Counted from the stretch's first letter, positions 42,450 to 51,510 are shown. The stretch is 64,000 bases of DNA from Sporosarcina sp. FSL W8-0480 (GCF_037963765.1 NZ_CP150166.1:1371501-1435500); one strand, 5' to 3'. Translations and numbers: made by a program. Notes: generated by a model not told the origin, from the letters alone.

Positions 42450-42959
42450 ATGTCCCTTCCTCACCAAACTATGCTGAAAATCCAACAATACTTAGATGAT
42501 CATTACATAAAAGAGCCTTCCACAAGCTTTTATCTTAAAGAAGATAGCTGTGAGTTGTTCGAAGCAGAAGTAATCCTCCATGAAAGCCGCCGCAGTTTGG
42601 AAGATCTATTGGAAAATGTGGATGAAACCTTCACGGAAATGCTGCTGCGGAAGATTGATGAAAAAGGGTTGACGGATAGCGAGACGTATAGAAGAGCGCA
42701 TATTGATCGGAAGCTTTTTTCGAAGATCCGGAATGATCGTGAGTACCGGCCAAGTAAACCGACCGTGCTTGCTTTTGCGCTTGCCTTGCAATTGAATTTG
42801 GATGAGACGCATGACTTGTTGCTGAGGGCTGGATTCGCGTTATCGCCTAGCAGCAAATCGGATCTCATTGTCGAATATTTTATTAGCCAAGGGAATTATG
42901 ATCTGTTTGAAATTGATGAGGCACTATTTACGTTTGGTCAAAATGTGTTACGTACCTAA
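42450..42959 (+). CDS. Helix-turn-helix-like regulator paired with vWA protein
   Basis: 169 aa. The second half looks like a lambda-repressor/XRE-type domain: [20 protein letters not shown], then [30 protein letters not shown]. The N-terminal ~60 residues are acidic and helical. It lies 80 bases upstream of the vWA gene in the same direction, and this pairing of a small HTH protein and a vWA protein recurs in Firmicutes. GCAAAGGAG precedes the ATG. Confidence 0.65.
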   Translation: MSLPHQTMLKIQQYLDDHYIKEPSTSFYLKEDSCELFEAEVILHESRRSLEDLLENVDETFTEMLLRKIDEKGLTDSETYRRAHIDRKLFSKIRNDREYRPSKPTVLAFALALQLNLDETHDLLLRAGFALSPSSKSDLIVEYFISQGNYDLFEIDEALFTFGQNVLRT

Positions 42960-43039
42960 ATTTGTCGCTTGGGAAGCGACCTATTAACGGTTTTAGAGTG
43001 TTATCCTCAACTTACACTGACGTTGAGGAGGAAAACAAT

Positions 43040-43693
43040 ATGAAAGAATGCAAGACTGAATTGGTTTTTATCCTGGATCGAAGCGGTTCTATGAGCGGTT
43101 TGGAAAGTGACACAATCGGCGGCTTTAACGGGATGCTGGACAAACAGAAAAAGGTAGAAGGAGAGGCACGCGTCACCACAGTTCTATTTGATGATGAATA
43201 CGAAGTCCTGCATGATGGGATGGATCTCCAAGCGATTCAACCAATGACAAGCAAGGAGTATTATGTAAGAGGCATGACTGCGTTATTGGATGCAATCGGA
43301 AAAACAATCCTTCTTGTCAGCCATGCCCAAGAGAAGATGGCGGAAGAGAAGCGTGCAGGGAATGTGTTGTTTGTCATTACGACGGATGGGTTGGAAAATG
43401 CGAGCTGTGAATTTACCGTTGACAAGATCCGAGAGATGATCGATTTTCATAAGGGAAAGCAGGGTTGGGAATTCATCTTTCTTGGTGCAAATATCGACGC
43501 CGTTGCAACCGCCAGCCAGTTCGGCATTTCAAGGGATCGTGCAACCAATTTTCACGCTGATGGTGACGGAACAGAACTGAACTATACTGTAATCAGTGAA
43601 ACAATCAGTTTGTTCAGGGCTCATAGCGAAATTTATGAAGATTGGAAAGAAAAAATTGAAATGGATTTCAATACGCGGAGTTCGAAACGCTAA
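43040..43693 (+). CDS. von Willebrand factor A domain protein
   Basis: 217 aa from ATG 43040 (MKECKTELVF) after GAGGAGG; a longer frame upstream is not supported. A single vWA domain with the MIDAS motif DRSGSMSG near residue 13, the conserved Thr in RGMTALLDAIG and Asp in VITTDGLENAS. No signal peptide, so it is cytoplasmic. Function unknown; vWA proteins of this size often act in metal-dependent complex assembly or in stress systems. It probably shares an operon with the HTH gene. Confidence 0.85.
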   Translation: MKECKTELVFILDRSGSMSGLESDTIGGFNGMLDKQKKVEGEARVTTVLFDDEYEVLHDGMDLQAIQPMTSKEYYVRGMTALLDAIGKTILLVSHAQEKMAEEKRAGNVLFVITTDGLENASCEFTVDKIREMIDFHKGKQGWEFIFLGANIDAVATASQFGISRDRATNFHADGDGTELNYTVISETISLFRAHSEIYEDWKEKIEMDFNTRSSKR

Positions 43694-43781
43694 CAGGGTG
43701 CAAAACACAATACGCCCAATCATATCGGAATGGATTGGGCGGAAGTAATGGACATCAACATACAATTGAGGGGGGCAATCC

Positions 43782-43919
43782 GTGAGTACCATTGAAAAGG
43801 CATTCCAGTTTGCATTGCAAAAACACGAAGGGCAATACCGAAAAGATACCCAAATCCCTTACATTACTCATCCATTTGCGGTAGCCATGAATTGTTTTAA
43901 ATCCGAAAATCAAATTTAA
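43782..43919 (+). pseudogene. N-terminal fragment of an HD-domain (RelA/MESH1-type) hydrolase
   Basis: Starts at GTG 43782 with a strong GAGGGGGG. MSTIEKAFQFALQKHEGQYRK followed by YITHPFAVAM is the N-terminus of the RelA/SpoT HD hydrolase domain (His in THPF). After Met 36 the frame enters unrelated, family A-like sequence (GAATTGTTTTAAATC) and stops at 46 codons. The catalytic HD pair is missing. Confidence 0.65.
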
Positions 43920-43966
43920 AAAGTCCGATAGTTTTCAGTGAATTGTTATTTTTAAGAACATACGTG

Positions 43967-43975
43967 TGGTATAAT
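43967..43975 (+). promoter_or_regulatory. Extended -10 promoter of the toxin gene
   Basis: TGGTATAAT is a consensus extended -10 (TGnTATAAT) about 120 bases upstream of the 27-aa toxin gene. No good -35 is needed for this class. Confidence 0.6.
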
Positions 43976-44101
43976 AAAAGTGTAATAGAATAGGTGACTC
44001 AAGGGTGGTCGGCCATTTCCCGCAAGAAGGCAATCTAAGTTCGCCGCGTCCTGCGGCAACGATTGCATGACCTACGTCCTGTAGGCCCGGAGGTGGTCGG
44101 T

Positions 44102-44185
44102 ATGACAGTATTTGAAGCGCTAATGCTCGCAGTTTCATTCGCAGCGTTAATCGTAGCAATTTCGTCGTCTAACCATAAAAAATAA
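44102..44185 (+). CDS. Hol_Tox-type small membrane toxin (putative type I TA)
   Basis: 27 aa: MTVFEALMLAVSFAALIVAI and a short basic end SNHKK. This is a near-textbook member of the putative holin-like toxin family: short N-terminus, one transmembrane helix, lysine tail. GGAGGTGG precedes the ATG. Upstream lie an extended -10 promoter and a long structured leader; downstream are hairpins ending in a terminator. Silencing by an antisense RNA overlapping the 3' region is expected from the TxpA/RatA model. It is too short for routine ORF calling. Confidence 0.78.
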   Translation: MTVFEALMLAVSFAALIVAISSSNHKK

Positions 44186-44303
44186 CCCATCCTTGAGTGG
44201 TCGCTCATAACGGATGGATTACTATTTCCAACTAAGCTGATTCCCCTTGTAGGGAACCTACTATTACACAAGCCTAATGTTGGTAGCATTAGGTGGTCTT
44301 TTT
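44186..44303 (+). other. Structured 3' region and terminator of the toxin mRNA
   Basis: Contains CCATCCTTGAG.../GGATGG, the block TTCCCCTTGTAGGGAACC, and the terminator CCTAATG/CATTAGG followed by TTTTT (about 44272-44303). The same order is preserved at 36090-36220. It is the likely zone of antisense RNA control. Confidence 0.6.
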
Positions 44304-44523
44304 AGTTTATTCATTTTCAACAACTATATACTAATATCATCATTATAGAGTAGTTTTTTGATTATTGCAATCAAATAGCGGTTTCTGATGAACTTTGACA
44401 TCTACGACCGTCATCAAGAAAAGGTTGACGCCATCGCTGTCCACACATCACCTAACAAAATTCCATTCAAAAACAGTTTACCTACTATTATTTCAGTAGA
44501 ATAAAAACAAAGGGGAAAAGTCT

Positions 44524-44883
44524 ATGAGATATCTAATATTGTTAACTCCATCAACAAATTGGATAGATGGTGTAGTTCTCCATAATCAACCGTTCATGCC
44601 TGAACATGCTGTTTATGTTCAAACCGAATATAATAAAGGGAATATCGTTTTAGCAGGACCATTTGGTGGGTCAACAGGGGGAGCAATTGTTATTGATGCA
44701 GCGAATGAAGAAGATGTTATTCAGTTTGCTGAAAATGACCCTGCAGTTAAAAACAGTATCTTCAGTTATGAAATAAAGAAATGGGATTATAAGATGAGCA
44801 AATTTGAGAATGAAAGTCCTGATTTTGACCAAGGTTATATTGATTACAAACATAAGATTCAAAAAGATTTAGGGATTATTTAA
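44524..44883 (+). CDS. YciI-like family protein
   Basis: 119 aa. The first ~90 residues have the YciI (ferredoxin-like) pattern: MRYLILLTPSTNW, FMPEHAVYVQTEYNKGNIVLAGPFG, GAIVIDAANEEDVIQFAENDPAV. The conserved His and Asp of the family are present (MPEH, NDPA). Function unknown. AAAGGGGAAAAG precedes the ATG. Confidence 0.8.
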   Translation: MRYLILLTPSTNWIDGVVLHNQPFMPEHAVYVQTEYNKGNIVLAGPFGGSTGGAIVIDAANEEDVIQFAENDPAVKNSIFSYEIKKWDYKMSKFENESPDFDQGYIDYKHKIQKDLGII

Positions 44884-45066
44884 AATGCCACTTCTTTGAT
44901 CACTACAATAAGAAAACATATGCCTAAAGCCGGGCATAAACGAAGGGAGGAACAAGTAATTTCGTATAATGCCGTGACTGGCTTGTACCTTTCGGCTGCA
45001 CCTCTTGTAAGCATATATTTCAGTACAATCATCTTGTAAATTTTATTCATATCAGTTCGGTTTACT
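44884..45066. other. Spacer, nothing recognised
   Basis: No supported gene; open frames here lack coding character. Confidence 0.35.
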
Positions 45067-45174
45067 TCAATAAATCTCATACTTTAACATTCTGTTAGAA
45101 ATGGCTTTGTGGATTCCAAAGAGTTCACGGGCCTTTTTTGTGTCACCAAATGTGCAGGCAAGAAGCTTTTTCAT
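45067..45174 (-). pseudogene. Fragment ending in a Fis-type HTH
   Basis: The minus frame reads LLACTFGDTKKARELFGIHKA... to a stop at 45067. It resembles the C-terminal HTH_8 helix-turn-helix of sigma-54-type activators. The rest of the gene is absent and the IS begins about 150 bases away. Confidence 0.35.
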
Positions 45175-45320
45175 CCGACTGAATAGGCTTGTGGATACTT
45201 TGACGAATCTTATAGAGACGTGTAGTTAAGATCTAAAAGGAACCTGACTTTTTCAAGGTCAATATAAAATACCCTAATGACAAGCAATCTCACTTACAAC
45301 TTCAACGCATGAAGGAAGTG

Positions 45321-45330
45321 CATGTACCAG
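45321..45330. repeat. Family A repeat interrupted by the IS (copy A8, distal end)
   Basis: CATGTACCAG: the reverse complement CTGGTACATG continues the palindrome found at 47369-47409 on the other side of IS copy 2. Confidence 0.7.
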
Positions 45331-45857
45331 CGTATAATGCAATATAAGTCAAGCCATGTATTTCACAAAAAATGGCCGCACGAAACTAAAGCTTTCAAAG
45401 ATAATTTTTAAAAACTACACCATCACAGAACAGTATAGGCGCGTGTTTCCGCGACACGAAAGGATCTTGCATTTTCATCCTGCAGGGATACAGCCTATTC
45501 AATCTAAACTATAGAGTGTTTCACGTATTATTCGTATTTGCAGGACAAGATCCATAACGCTGGCACACGAGGTCACAATGCCTCTGGTTCTCGGTTCGAT
45601 GTAATCTAATGTCCCGGAAACATGCGCATGTAAGTGGAATTCTTTTTTGCTTTTGACCAGTATCTTTGTTAGGCAAATAGCGGGTGGTTGGTCCCTTTGT
45701 TGCCACTTGACATGGAGCCTCGGCGGGCATGACTTTCAAGTTAGGAAGCCAGTTTTATTGAGGACTGGCTCTGCCTGTTAAGGCTATCAATGCCCGCTTC
45801 TCCACGTAAAGTGGCAACGCTACGCAACTTCTGTCCGTTATGTCTATCCTTTATGCG
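45331..45857 (-). ncRNA. Candidate bridge/seek RNA region of IS copy 2
   Basis: Reverse complement of the 527-nt region described for copy 1, with the same stems. As the neighbouring transposase is intact here, this is the copy most likely to be functional. Confidence 0.6.
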
Positions 45858-47255
45858 TTATGATGGGAATACATATGCTTCGCAGAACTGGCGCCGGTTT
45901 TCTTGTGTACCAATCTTGCATTCAAGGATGCTTTTTAACGAATACTCCGGATCCCTACTTTGGTATAGTTGCCGGTCTCTAAGCATTGCGAATGCCAATC
46001 GAAGAACTCGGTTTCCAATGGCGATGTAGGCTTGTCTTGGCTTCTTGCCCCGATCAATCAGTGTTAGATAGTGCTTCCTAAGTTCCGGGTTGAGGACTGA
46101 ACATTTACTTCCAACCAAATAGACTACCGAACGGAAATGTCTACGTCCTTGCTTGGAGATTCCTCCGTAGGTCGCCTTATGCCCGCCCGACTGCTTAACA
46201 ATGGGGTTAGTGCCTGCTAATTTAATTAGTTGCCCAGCGTGTGTGTAGTCGTCGATTGGTCCAATTTCTGCACGCAATTCAGCTGCCAAGACTTTTCCGA
46301 TTCCAGGAATGCTTAGGAGGAGAGCCCCGTCAGTCGGAAGGAGAAGTTCTTCAATCTTCTTTTCCAGGTCACTGATCTTTTCTTTTAGGTTGTCTAACAG
46401 ATCAAGAGTCACTTTCAGTTGATACAATTCGGCAGCGAGTTCTTCTTTCGGTTGGGAGATGGATTCTCTAGCGAACTCCAAAAGGCAGTCAACGGCTGTT
46501 TTTCTAAGCTTTAAATTCTCTTTCCGAGAAAGTTCGTAGAGACCTTCCTCTCCAAGGGTTAGGATATCTTCAGGGTGCGGGTGATGTCGCATTAAATATT
46601 GAACTGTCTTGGTTTCCATCGTGGAGAAGGGTTTTTTCTTCTGCTTTTTCCCATCCACCCATACGGTCTTTCCTTGGAATTCCCGGAAGATGGTATCCAT
46701 TAAGGCAAACTGCTGGTTCGTCAGTCGAGTTCTTTGCGATACCAATTCCCTGCGAAAGCGCGTTAGCTTCTTTAACGTTCGCAGTTCCTTCCGCAAGCTT
46801 TTTGGTGGGTTGCCTCTTCCTTGGAGAATGGAATGGACAATGGCAACCAAGTCTAAATCATCGGTCTTTGACCAGTTCAACATGGATTCTCGTTCGATGG
46901 AAGTGGTAGCGGAGTTGATCACCCGGACAACATACCCTTTTTCGTGGCAAAGCCTCACCAAATCCTCATAATAATGAGCAGTTGTCTCAATGCCAACAAC
47001 GACTTCATCCAGCCCATTCTTCTGGCATGTTTCCTCAATCTTCGCAACCAACAGCTGAAAACCCGAAAGGGAAGCATCTAATTCAAACGGCTTAACCACC
47101 ACATCCTGATAGACATTTGCCATCATCACTTTGTGCGTATATTTGCCAATGTCGATAGCTACCACGAGAATCGTATGAGCCTTCCCGCTTCTTAATAGTT
47201 CAATCCAATGACTTCCATTTTTCCCCGGTTTATGATTAAATAGCTGTACAGCCAT
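45858..47255 (-). CDS. IS110/IS1111-family transposase (intact)
   Basis: 465 aa from ATG 47255 (MAVQLFNHKPGK) after GAAGGAG. RuvC-like DEDD domain: VVAIDIGKYTH (Asp), VVVGIETTAHYYE (Glu), SKTDDLDLVAI (Asp). A central coiled coil (LKEKISDLEKKIEELL) precedes the Transposase_20 domain (LLSIPGIGKVLAAEL, then GTNPIVKQSGGHKATYG with the catalytic Ser). IS110-type enzymes recombine donor and target guided by the element's own RNA. Copy 2 can serve both copies. Confidence 0.92.
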   Translation of the reverse strand: MAVQLFNHKPGKNGSHWIELLRSGKAHTILVVAIDIGKYTHKVMMANVYQDVVVKPFELDASLSGFQLLVAKIEETCQKNGLDEVVVGIETTAHYYEDLVRLCHEKGYVVRVINSATTSIERESMLNWSKTDDLDLVAIVHSILQGRGNPPKSLRKELRTLKKLTRFRRELVSQRTRLTNQQFALMDTIFREFQGKTVWVDGKKQKKKPFSTMETKTVQYLMRHHPHPEDILTLGEEGLYELSRKENLKLRKTAVDCLLEFARESISQPKEELAAELYQLKVTLDLLDNLKEKISDLEKKIEELLLPTDGALLLSIPGIGKVLAAELRAEIGPIDDYTHAGQLIKLAGTNPIVKQSGGHKATYGGISKQGRRHFRSVVYLVGSKCSVLNPELRKHYLTLIDRGKKPRQAYIAIGNRVLRLAFAMLRDRQLYQSRDPEYSLKSILECKIGTQENRRQFCEAYVFPS

Positions 47256-47368
47256 CGTTTTCACTCCTTCATTGTAGTGGGATTGGGTTAAGGAAGTTCT
47301 GTGATTGGTACTTTCTATATACCCTGAAAACGATGGTTTTTTGCGTTTTAGAAGTTATATTACATAAT

Positions 47369-47409
47369 AGGTTCTCATTGAATTTCGAATTGTTTTAGAA
47401 CCTGGTACC
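47369..47409. repeat. Family A repeat interrupted by the IS (copy A8)
   Basis: AGGTTCTCATTGAATTTCG...TTTTAGAACCTGGTACC starts exactly at the IS boundary; its other end is at 45321-45330. Confidence 0.85.
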
Positions 47410-47473
47410 TTTTTTAATCTACCATTCTATAAATAGCTATCTTCAAATAACAAATTCAGTTATACTTTAATGG

Positions 47474-47516
47474 AAGAGGGTTCGAGACCATCCCCTCTAT
47501 AATAAAAACTAGGGAG
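47474..47516 (+). promoter_or_regulatory. preQ1-I riboswitch
   Basis: AGAGGGTTCGAGACCATC, then CCCTCTATAATAAAAACTAG and GGAGG: the P1 stem AGAGGG/CCCTCT, the C-rich loop and the A-rich tail of the preQ1-I class are all present. The tail ends at the queC ribosome site (TAGGGAGG), so ligand binding should hide it: translational control. A TATACT -10 lies at 47461-47466. Confidence 0.88.
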
Positions 47517-47525
47517 GAAGTACAT

Positions 47526-48176
47526 ATGGAAAAAGCGGTAGTCGTATTTAGTGGCGGGCAAGATTCAACGACGTGTCTCCTTTGGGCATTAGAGACATTT
47601 GATCACGTTGAAGCCGTCACTTTTTTGTATGGCCAAAGAAATGCGTCGGAACTCGATTCGGCGAAGAAGATTGCAGAGGATTTGGGGGTTCCCCATAAGA
47701 TACTGGATCTGAATTTGCTGAACCAACTTACGGATAATGCCATGACTCGCAGTGATATGGAGATTGACGAGACAGGCGACGTTCCGAACACGTTTGTCGA
47801 AGGTAGAAATCATATCTTCCTATCTTTCGCTACGATTTACGCAAAGCGAGTAGGGGCGAGGCATGTCATTACAGGTGTGAGTGAGACGGATTTCAGTGGC
47901 TATCCTGATTGCCGGAATGATTTTATCAAATCATTGAATGTCACGCTAAATCTTGCAATGGACGCGCGTTTCGAAATCCATACGCCCTTAATGTGGAAAA
48001 CGAAGGCGGATGTATGGGAGATGGCGGACAGAATGGGCAAGTTGGAGTACATCAGAGAGAATACTACAACTTGTTATAACGGAATCATCGGCGACGGATG
48101 CGGCGATTGTCCATCTTGCAAACTACGAAAGCAAGGCCTTGATGCGTACATGACAGGGGGCCGTGCACATGTTTAG
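47526..48176 (+). CDS. queC: 7-cyano-7-deazaguanine synthase QueC
   Basis: 216 aa. It converts 7-carboxy-7-deazaguanine to preQ0 with ATP and ammonia in queuosine synthesis. P-loop pyrophosphatase motif [14 protein letters not shown] at the N-terminus, [25 protein letters not shown], and the C-terminal zinc cluster [16 protein letters not shown]. It is first in an operon with a VUT transporter and QueF, behind the preQ1-I riboswitch. queD and queE are not in this operon. Confidence 0.96.
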   Translation: MEKAVVVFSGGQDSTTCLLWALETFDHVEAVTFLYGQRNASELDSAKKIAEDLGVPHKILDLNLLNQLTDNAMTRSDMEIDETGDVPNTFVEGRNHIFLSFATIYAKRVGARHVITGVSETDFSGYPDCRNDFIKSLNVTLNLAMDARFEIHTPLMWKTKADVWEMADRMGKLEYIRENTTTCYNGIIGDGCGDCPSCKLRKQGLDAYMTGGRAHV

Positions 48177-48774
48177 GATTCTCATCTACTTACTATCCAT
48201 CATAATTGCCAACGTCGTAACAGCCAAATTTGCGCCGATGGAATTAGGATTATTCATCATCCCTTATGGAACGTTGTTCATTGGATTGACGTTAGTCATG
48301 CGGGATATGGTGCAGAACAGATTTGGCCGTAAAAACACGTATATATTGATAGGTGCTGCGCTTGCAATATCAGCAATCACAAGCCATTTGTTAGGCGACG
48401 CGCTATGGGTCGTATTTGCATCGACGCTCAGCTTTATCATATCCGAGACGGTCGATACGGAAATTTACACGCGTTTCAAACTGCCTTTTGTCAAGCGAGT
48501 CATGTTCTCCGGGATTATCTCTGGATTTCTTGATTCGTCCGTATTCGTAATCATTGGAATCGGTCCTTTAGGTCTGAAGTTTGTACCTTGGGAACTTGTA
48601 CCGTACGCGATTGCGGGACAGTGGATTGCGAAAACGCTTATGCAACTTGTTGTAGCCGGCGGGATCAGGCATTTTGTAATCAAATTAGGTATTTATGAAC
48701 CGAATATATCAGATATACAACATAAAACGCCGCAAATAGTGCGGGAACATGATAAGGGAGGAGCACCGATATGA
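48169..48774 (+). CDS. VUT-family queuosine precursor transporter
   Basis: 201-aa membrane protein of the VUT/YhhQ (DUF165) family with about six transmembrane segments. Signatures: [40 protein letters not shown], and [15 protein letters not shown] near the end. Members import preQ0/preQ1 or similar deazaguanines. I use ATG 48169, spaced correctly from GGGGG; GTG 48163 is also open. It overlaps queC by 8 bases and queF by 4. Its place in a queuosine operon supports the role. Confidence 0.9.
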   Translation: MFRILIYLLSIIIANVVTAKFAPMELGLFIIPYGTLFIGLTLVMRDMVQNRFGRKNTYILIGAALAISAITSHLLGDALWVVFASTLSFIISETVDTEIYTRFKLPFVKRVMFSGIISGFLDSSVFVIIGIGPLGLKFVPWELVPYAIAGQWIAKTLMQLVVAGGIRHFVIKLGIYEPNISDIQHKTPQIVREHDKGGAPI

Positions 48775-49259
48775 AACAAAGTGACACGAAAGATCTTACA
48801 TTGTTAGGAAACCAAAACACGGAATACAACTACGACTACAATCCGGGTATTCTTGAAACATTTGAAAACCAGCACCAGGAGAATAATTATTTTGTGAAGT
48901 TCAATATTCCAGAGTTCACGAGTCTTTGTCCGATGACTGGCCAACCGGACTTTGCGGCCATTTATATTTCGTATATTCCGGATGTCCGTATGGTGGAAAG
49001 CAAGTCGTTGAAACTATACATGTTCAGTTTCCGGAATCACGGTGCTTACCATGAGGACTGTGTAAACATTATCATGAATGACCTGATTGAATTGATGGAT
49101 CCACGGTACATCGAAGTGTGGGCTAAGTTTACACCACGCGGCGGAATCTCCATTGATCCGTATTGCAATTATGGAAAACCGGGCACAATGTTTGAGCAAA
49201 TGGCGATGAACCGTCTCATGCAGCACGATTTGTATCCGGAGAATATTGATAATCGATAA
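48771..49259 (+). CDS. queF: NADPH-dependent preQ0 reductase QueF
   Basis: 162 aa, the short YkvM-type QueF that reduces the nitrile preQ0 to preQ1. The nucleophilic Cys is in [14 protein letters not shown] (about residue 54) and the NADPH-binding motif is [16 protein letters not shown]. The start overlaps the transporter stop (ATGA) with AAGGGAGGAG upstream. Its product preQ1 is the riboswitch ligand, closing a feedback loop. A strong terminator follows. Confidence 0.96.
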   Translation: MKQSDTKDLTLLGNQNTEYNYDYNPGILETFENQHQENNYFVKFNIPEFTSLCPMTGQPDFAAIYISYIPDVRMVESKSLKLYMFSFRNHGAYHEDCVNIIMNDLIELMDPRYIEVWAKFTPRGGISIDPYCNYGKPGTMFEQMAMNRLMQHDLYPENIDNR

Positions 49260-49272
49260 GTAGAATGAATGA

Positions 49273-49315
49273 AGAGCGTTAGACCCGTTGATACGGAAGT
49301 CTAACGCTCTTTTTA
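49273..49315 (+). terminator. Terminator of the queC operon
   Basis: 12-bp stem AGAGCGTTAGAC / GTCTAACGCTCT, then TTTTT. Confidence 0.9.
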
Positions 49316-49425
49316 CATTGTGGAAATGTTGAATCTTTAATTGTTTAATAACCTAATCCCCTTCAACCATAAGATACTAAACTATACTATGTAACGTTAT
49401 AAAACATAGCAAAGGAGGTGAAGGC

Positions 49426-49656
49426 ATGCATAAGATAATAGCTGCGTTAGCAAACTTAATAGACGTTCGGAGTATCATTTCTTTATGTGCCGTAGGGGTC
49501 TTTGCTGTGCTATCCTTGAAAGGGGTATTCGAACCTACGGAAGTTATGTCCGTCATCCTTATCGTGTTCAGCTTCTATTTAGGACGGACAACAGGAAAAG
49601 CAGAGGGGGTGAACGAAACCCTTGTCAACAATCAAAAAAATGGAAGTGGGCAATAA
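49426..49656 (+). CDS. Small holin-like membrane protein
   Basis: 76 aa with GCAAAGGAGGTGAAGGC upstream. Two hydrophobic segments (IISLCAVGVFAVLSLKGVF and VMSVILIVFSFYLGRTTG) separated by a short acidic turn, then a polar tail. This matches the layout of small phage membrane proteins near holins, but there are no lysis genes around it. It could be a solitary prophage remnant or a host gene. Confidence 0.55.
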   Translation: MHKIIAALANLIDVRSIISLCAVGVFAVLSLKGVFEPTEVMSVILIVFSFYLGRTTGKAEGVNETLVNNQKNGSGQ

Positions 49657-49723
49657 TGCCGTCCCCGCTAAGACAACCACAGCAAGAAACCGCATTGGAT
49701 ACCTACAACATTTAAGTAAATGC

Positions 49724-49769
49724 AAAATGCCATAAACCCTTTACTCATAAAGGTTTACGGCATTTTTTA
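49724..49769. terminator. Bidirectional terminator
   Basis: AAATGCCATAAACC / GGTTTACGGCATTT with one mismatch and A/T runs on both sides; it serves the small membrane protein gene and the convergent RsbR-like gene. Confidence 0.8.
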
Positions 49770-49810
49770 ATATGTAGTTATACGTCACTTTAATGGATAT
49801 TAACACGACA

Positions 49811-50656
49811 TCAAGAAAGACCTTTGAGTTCAGATAGTGCCTGTTGCAAGGTTCCTTTTGTAATTTGACCACTAAAGTCCAATCCAAGACTGACAGCAGT
49901 CTGAGCCACTTCTGGCCTAACACCTGTTAGTATCGTTTTAACTCCTAACAAATTTAATGTAGAGCTCAGATTAAAGATATGATGTGCCACCATTGTATCG
50001 ACAATAGCTACCCCAGACAAATCGAGTATTAAGTAAGATATTCCTAATCTCCCTACTTCTTTCGTCGTATTCTCCATCAACAATAATGCCCGTTCAGTAT
50101 CAATATCTCCGATTAATGGCAGTATCGCGATATCTTTAGAGATAGAAACAATAGGAACAGATAATTCAATAAACGCTTTTCTTGCATTATCAAGATTAAC
50201 AGTGTAGAAGTTAACAAAGGTTAAGCTAAAACAGTAAACAGCATAATCAAGCAATGGGTCTATGATTTTAATTGTTGCCAACAATGTTTTCACAGACATA
50301 TCTTGTGTGATCACCATGTTTTCAAATACTTCATGGATATACGTTCGATAAAGCGTCGTATCCTTCAAAGCTTCATCTAATGGTACTCCAAGTTTATAGA
50401 CATACTCGGAAGTTTCATTCGCCCACTTTTCTATAAGATCATTGGCCATTTCTCTCTTTTCCGGTTCGGCCAAGAATTCTCCAAAGAGACCTACAAAGTT
50501 TGCTCTCAGCCTTACTATCTCCTCTTCAATATGTGAAGGGATTAATTGTCTTTGATCTTCTGGAATCTCTGATAGTCTTAACTCATGAATTTTACGTGCT
50601 ATATTAATCTTTTCATCTAAAAGGGCTTTTCCAAGTAGCTCCATTTCATTTATCAT
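49811..50656 (-). CDS. RsbR-family stressosome protein with STAS domain
   Basis: 281 aa. The N-terminal half is a helical non-haem globin-like sensor (LIEKWANETSEYVYKLGV); the C-terminal STAS domain (residues ~165-281) has VPIVSISKDIAILPLIGDIDTER and the phosphorylation segment YLILDLSGVAIVDTMVAHHI. Such proteins build the stressosome that controls the sigma-B pathway via RsbT. The gene stands alone, as RsbR paralogues often do. The start has a weak ribosome site (AAGGGATTGAGC). Confidence 0.85.
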   Translation of the reverse strand: MINEMELLGKALLDEKINIARKIHELRLSEIPEDQRQLIPSHIEEEIVRLRANFVGLFGEFLAEPEKREMANDLIEKWANETSEYVYKLGVPLDEALKDTTLYRTYIHEVFENMVITQDMSVKTLLATIKIIDPLLDYAVYCFSLTFVNFYTVNLDNARKAFIELSVPIVSISKDIAILPLIGDIDTERALLLMENTTKEVGRLGISYLILDLSGVAIVDTMVAHHIFNLSSTLNLLGVKTILTGVRPEVAQTAVSLGLDFSGQITKGTLQQALSELKGLS

Positions 50657-50853
50657 AAGCTCAATCCCTTCAATATTTCATGTAACTTTTATTCTATTGC
50701 ATTCAGAAGATTTCCGCAAACCTACATCTGAAAATACAATGGATTGTAGCTAATGATGATATTCTTGCTGAATCTTTTTTTGAATAAAATCTGTAATGAG
50801 TGCTATTGAAATCGTTCCCCATGAGCCAAACTATTTGTATTGGAGGTGATGAA

Positions 50854-51510
50854 ATGATTGTTTTACTCACATGGACGTATAGATCACCGAAGGGAACGGA
50901 GACAATCTTTCGGTCCGAAGAAATGTCAGCGGAGCAAGCTGTATTAATCGCGGAGGATTTGGCAAAGACGGGCCGCGTAAAACAGGTGAACTTCATAGAT
51001 CGATTTGAAAGTTCATGGACGCTTAAAGAGTTGAAGGGTTATTTGAAAGGAATCGAAACAGAGCCGCATAACATCATCGTCTATTTCGATGGTGGATTCG
51101 ATTGGGAAACGAAGGCGGCCGGCGTAGGCTGCGTCATTTATTACGACCAAAATGGGAAGTCCTATAGACTTAGGAAAAATGCGTCTATCACTGGGTTAAC
51201 TTCAAATAACGAGGCTGAATACGCTGCACTTCACCTTTGCCTGTTAGAGCTTGAATTGTTAGGAGTCCATCATTTACCCGTCCGTATTATCGGTGATTCA
51301 AGGGTTGTCATCAATCATTTAACTGAGGAATGGCTTGTGATTGAGCAGGACTTGTACAGTTGGGCAGAAAAGATTGAAGAGAAAATGGACGCACTTGGAC
51401 TTCAGCCTGAGTATGAGCTTGTATCAAGGAAGAAGAACTCCGAAGCGGATCGCTTGGCTGCTCAAGCATTAGCTGGAACGGAGATTATGGCTACTATTGA
51501 AAAGAGCTAA
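50854..51510 (+). CDS. RNase H-like (reverse transcriptase-like) protein
   Basis: 218 aa from ATG 50854 after TGGAGGTGATGAA; the longer frame upstream has no ribosome site. The N-terminal ~70 residues form a small alpha/beta domain. The RNase HI-like fold follows: IVYFDGGFDWETKAAGVGCVIYY (first Asp), SNNEAEYAALHLCL (Glu), IIGDSRVVINHL (Asp), and RKKNSEADRLAAQAL (Asp). All four catalytic carboxylates are present, so RNase H activity is likely. It is the Bacillus YpeP/YpdQ-like group. Confidence 0.85.
   Translation: MIVLLTWTYRSPKGTETIFRSEEMSAEQAVLIAEDLAKTGRVKQVNFIDRFESSWTLKELKGYLKGIETEPHNIIVYFDGGFDWETKAAGVGCVIYYDQNGKSYRLRKNASITGLTSNNEAEYAALHLCLLELELLGVHHLPVRIIGDSRVVINHLTEEWLVIEQDLYSWAEKIEEKMDALGLQPEYELVSRKKNSEADRLAAQALAGTEIMATIEKS

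Larger units (their letters stand above)
45331..47368 (-). mobile_element. IS110/IS1111-family insertion sequence, copy 2
   Basis: 2,038 bp, reverse orientation to copy 1 and apparently identical, apart from the repaired codon 25. It is inserted in family A copy A8 at the same position (AGAAC-CT | IS | CT-GGTAC). Because copies 1 and 2 are inverted repeats, homologous recombination could invert 40571-45330. Confidence 0.9.
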
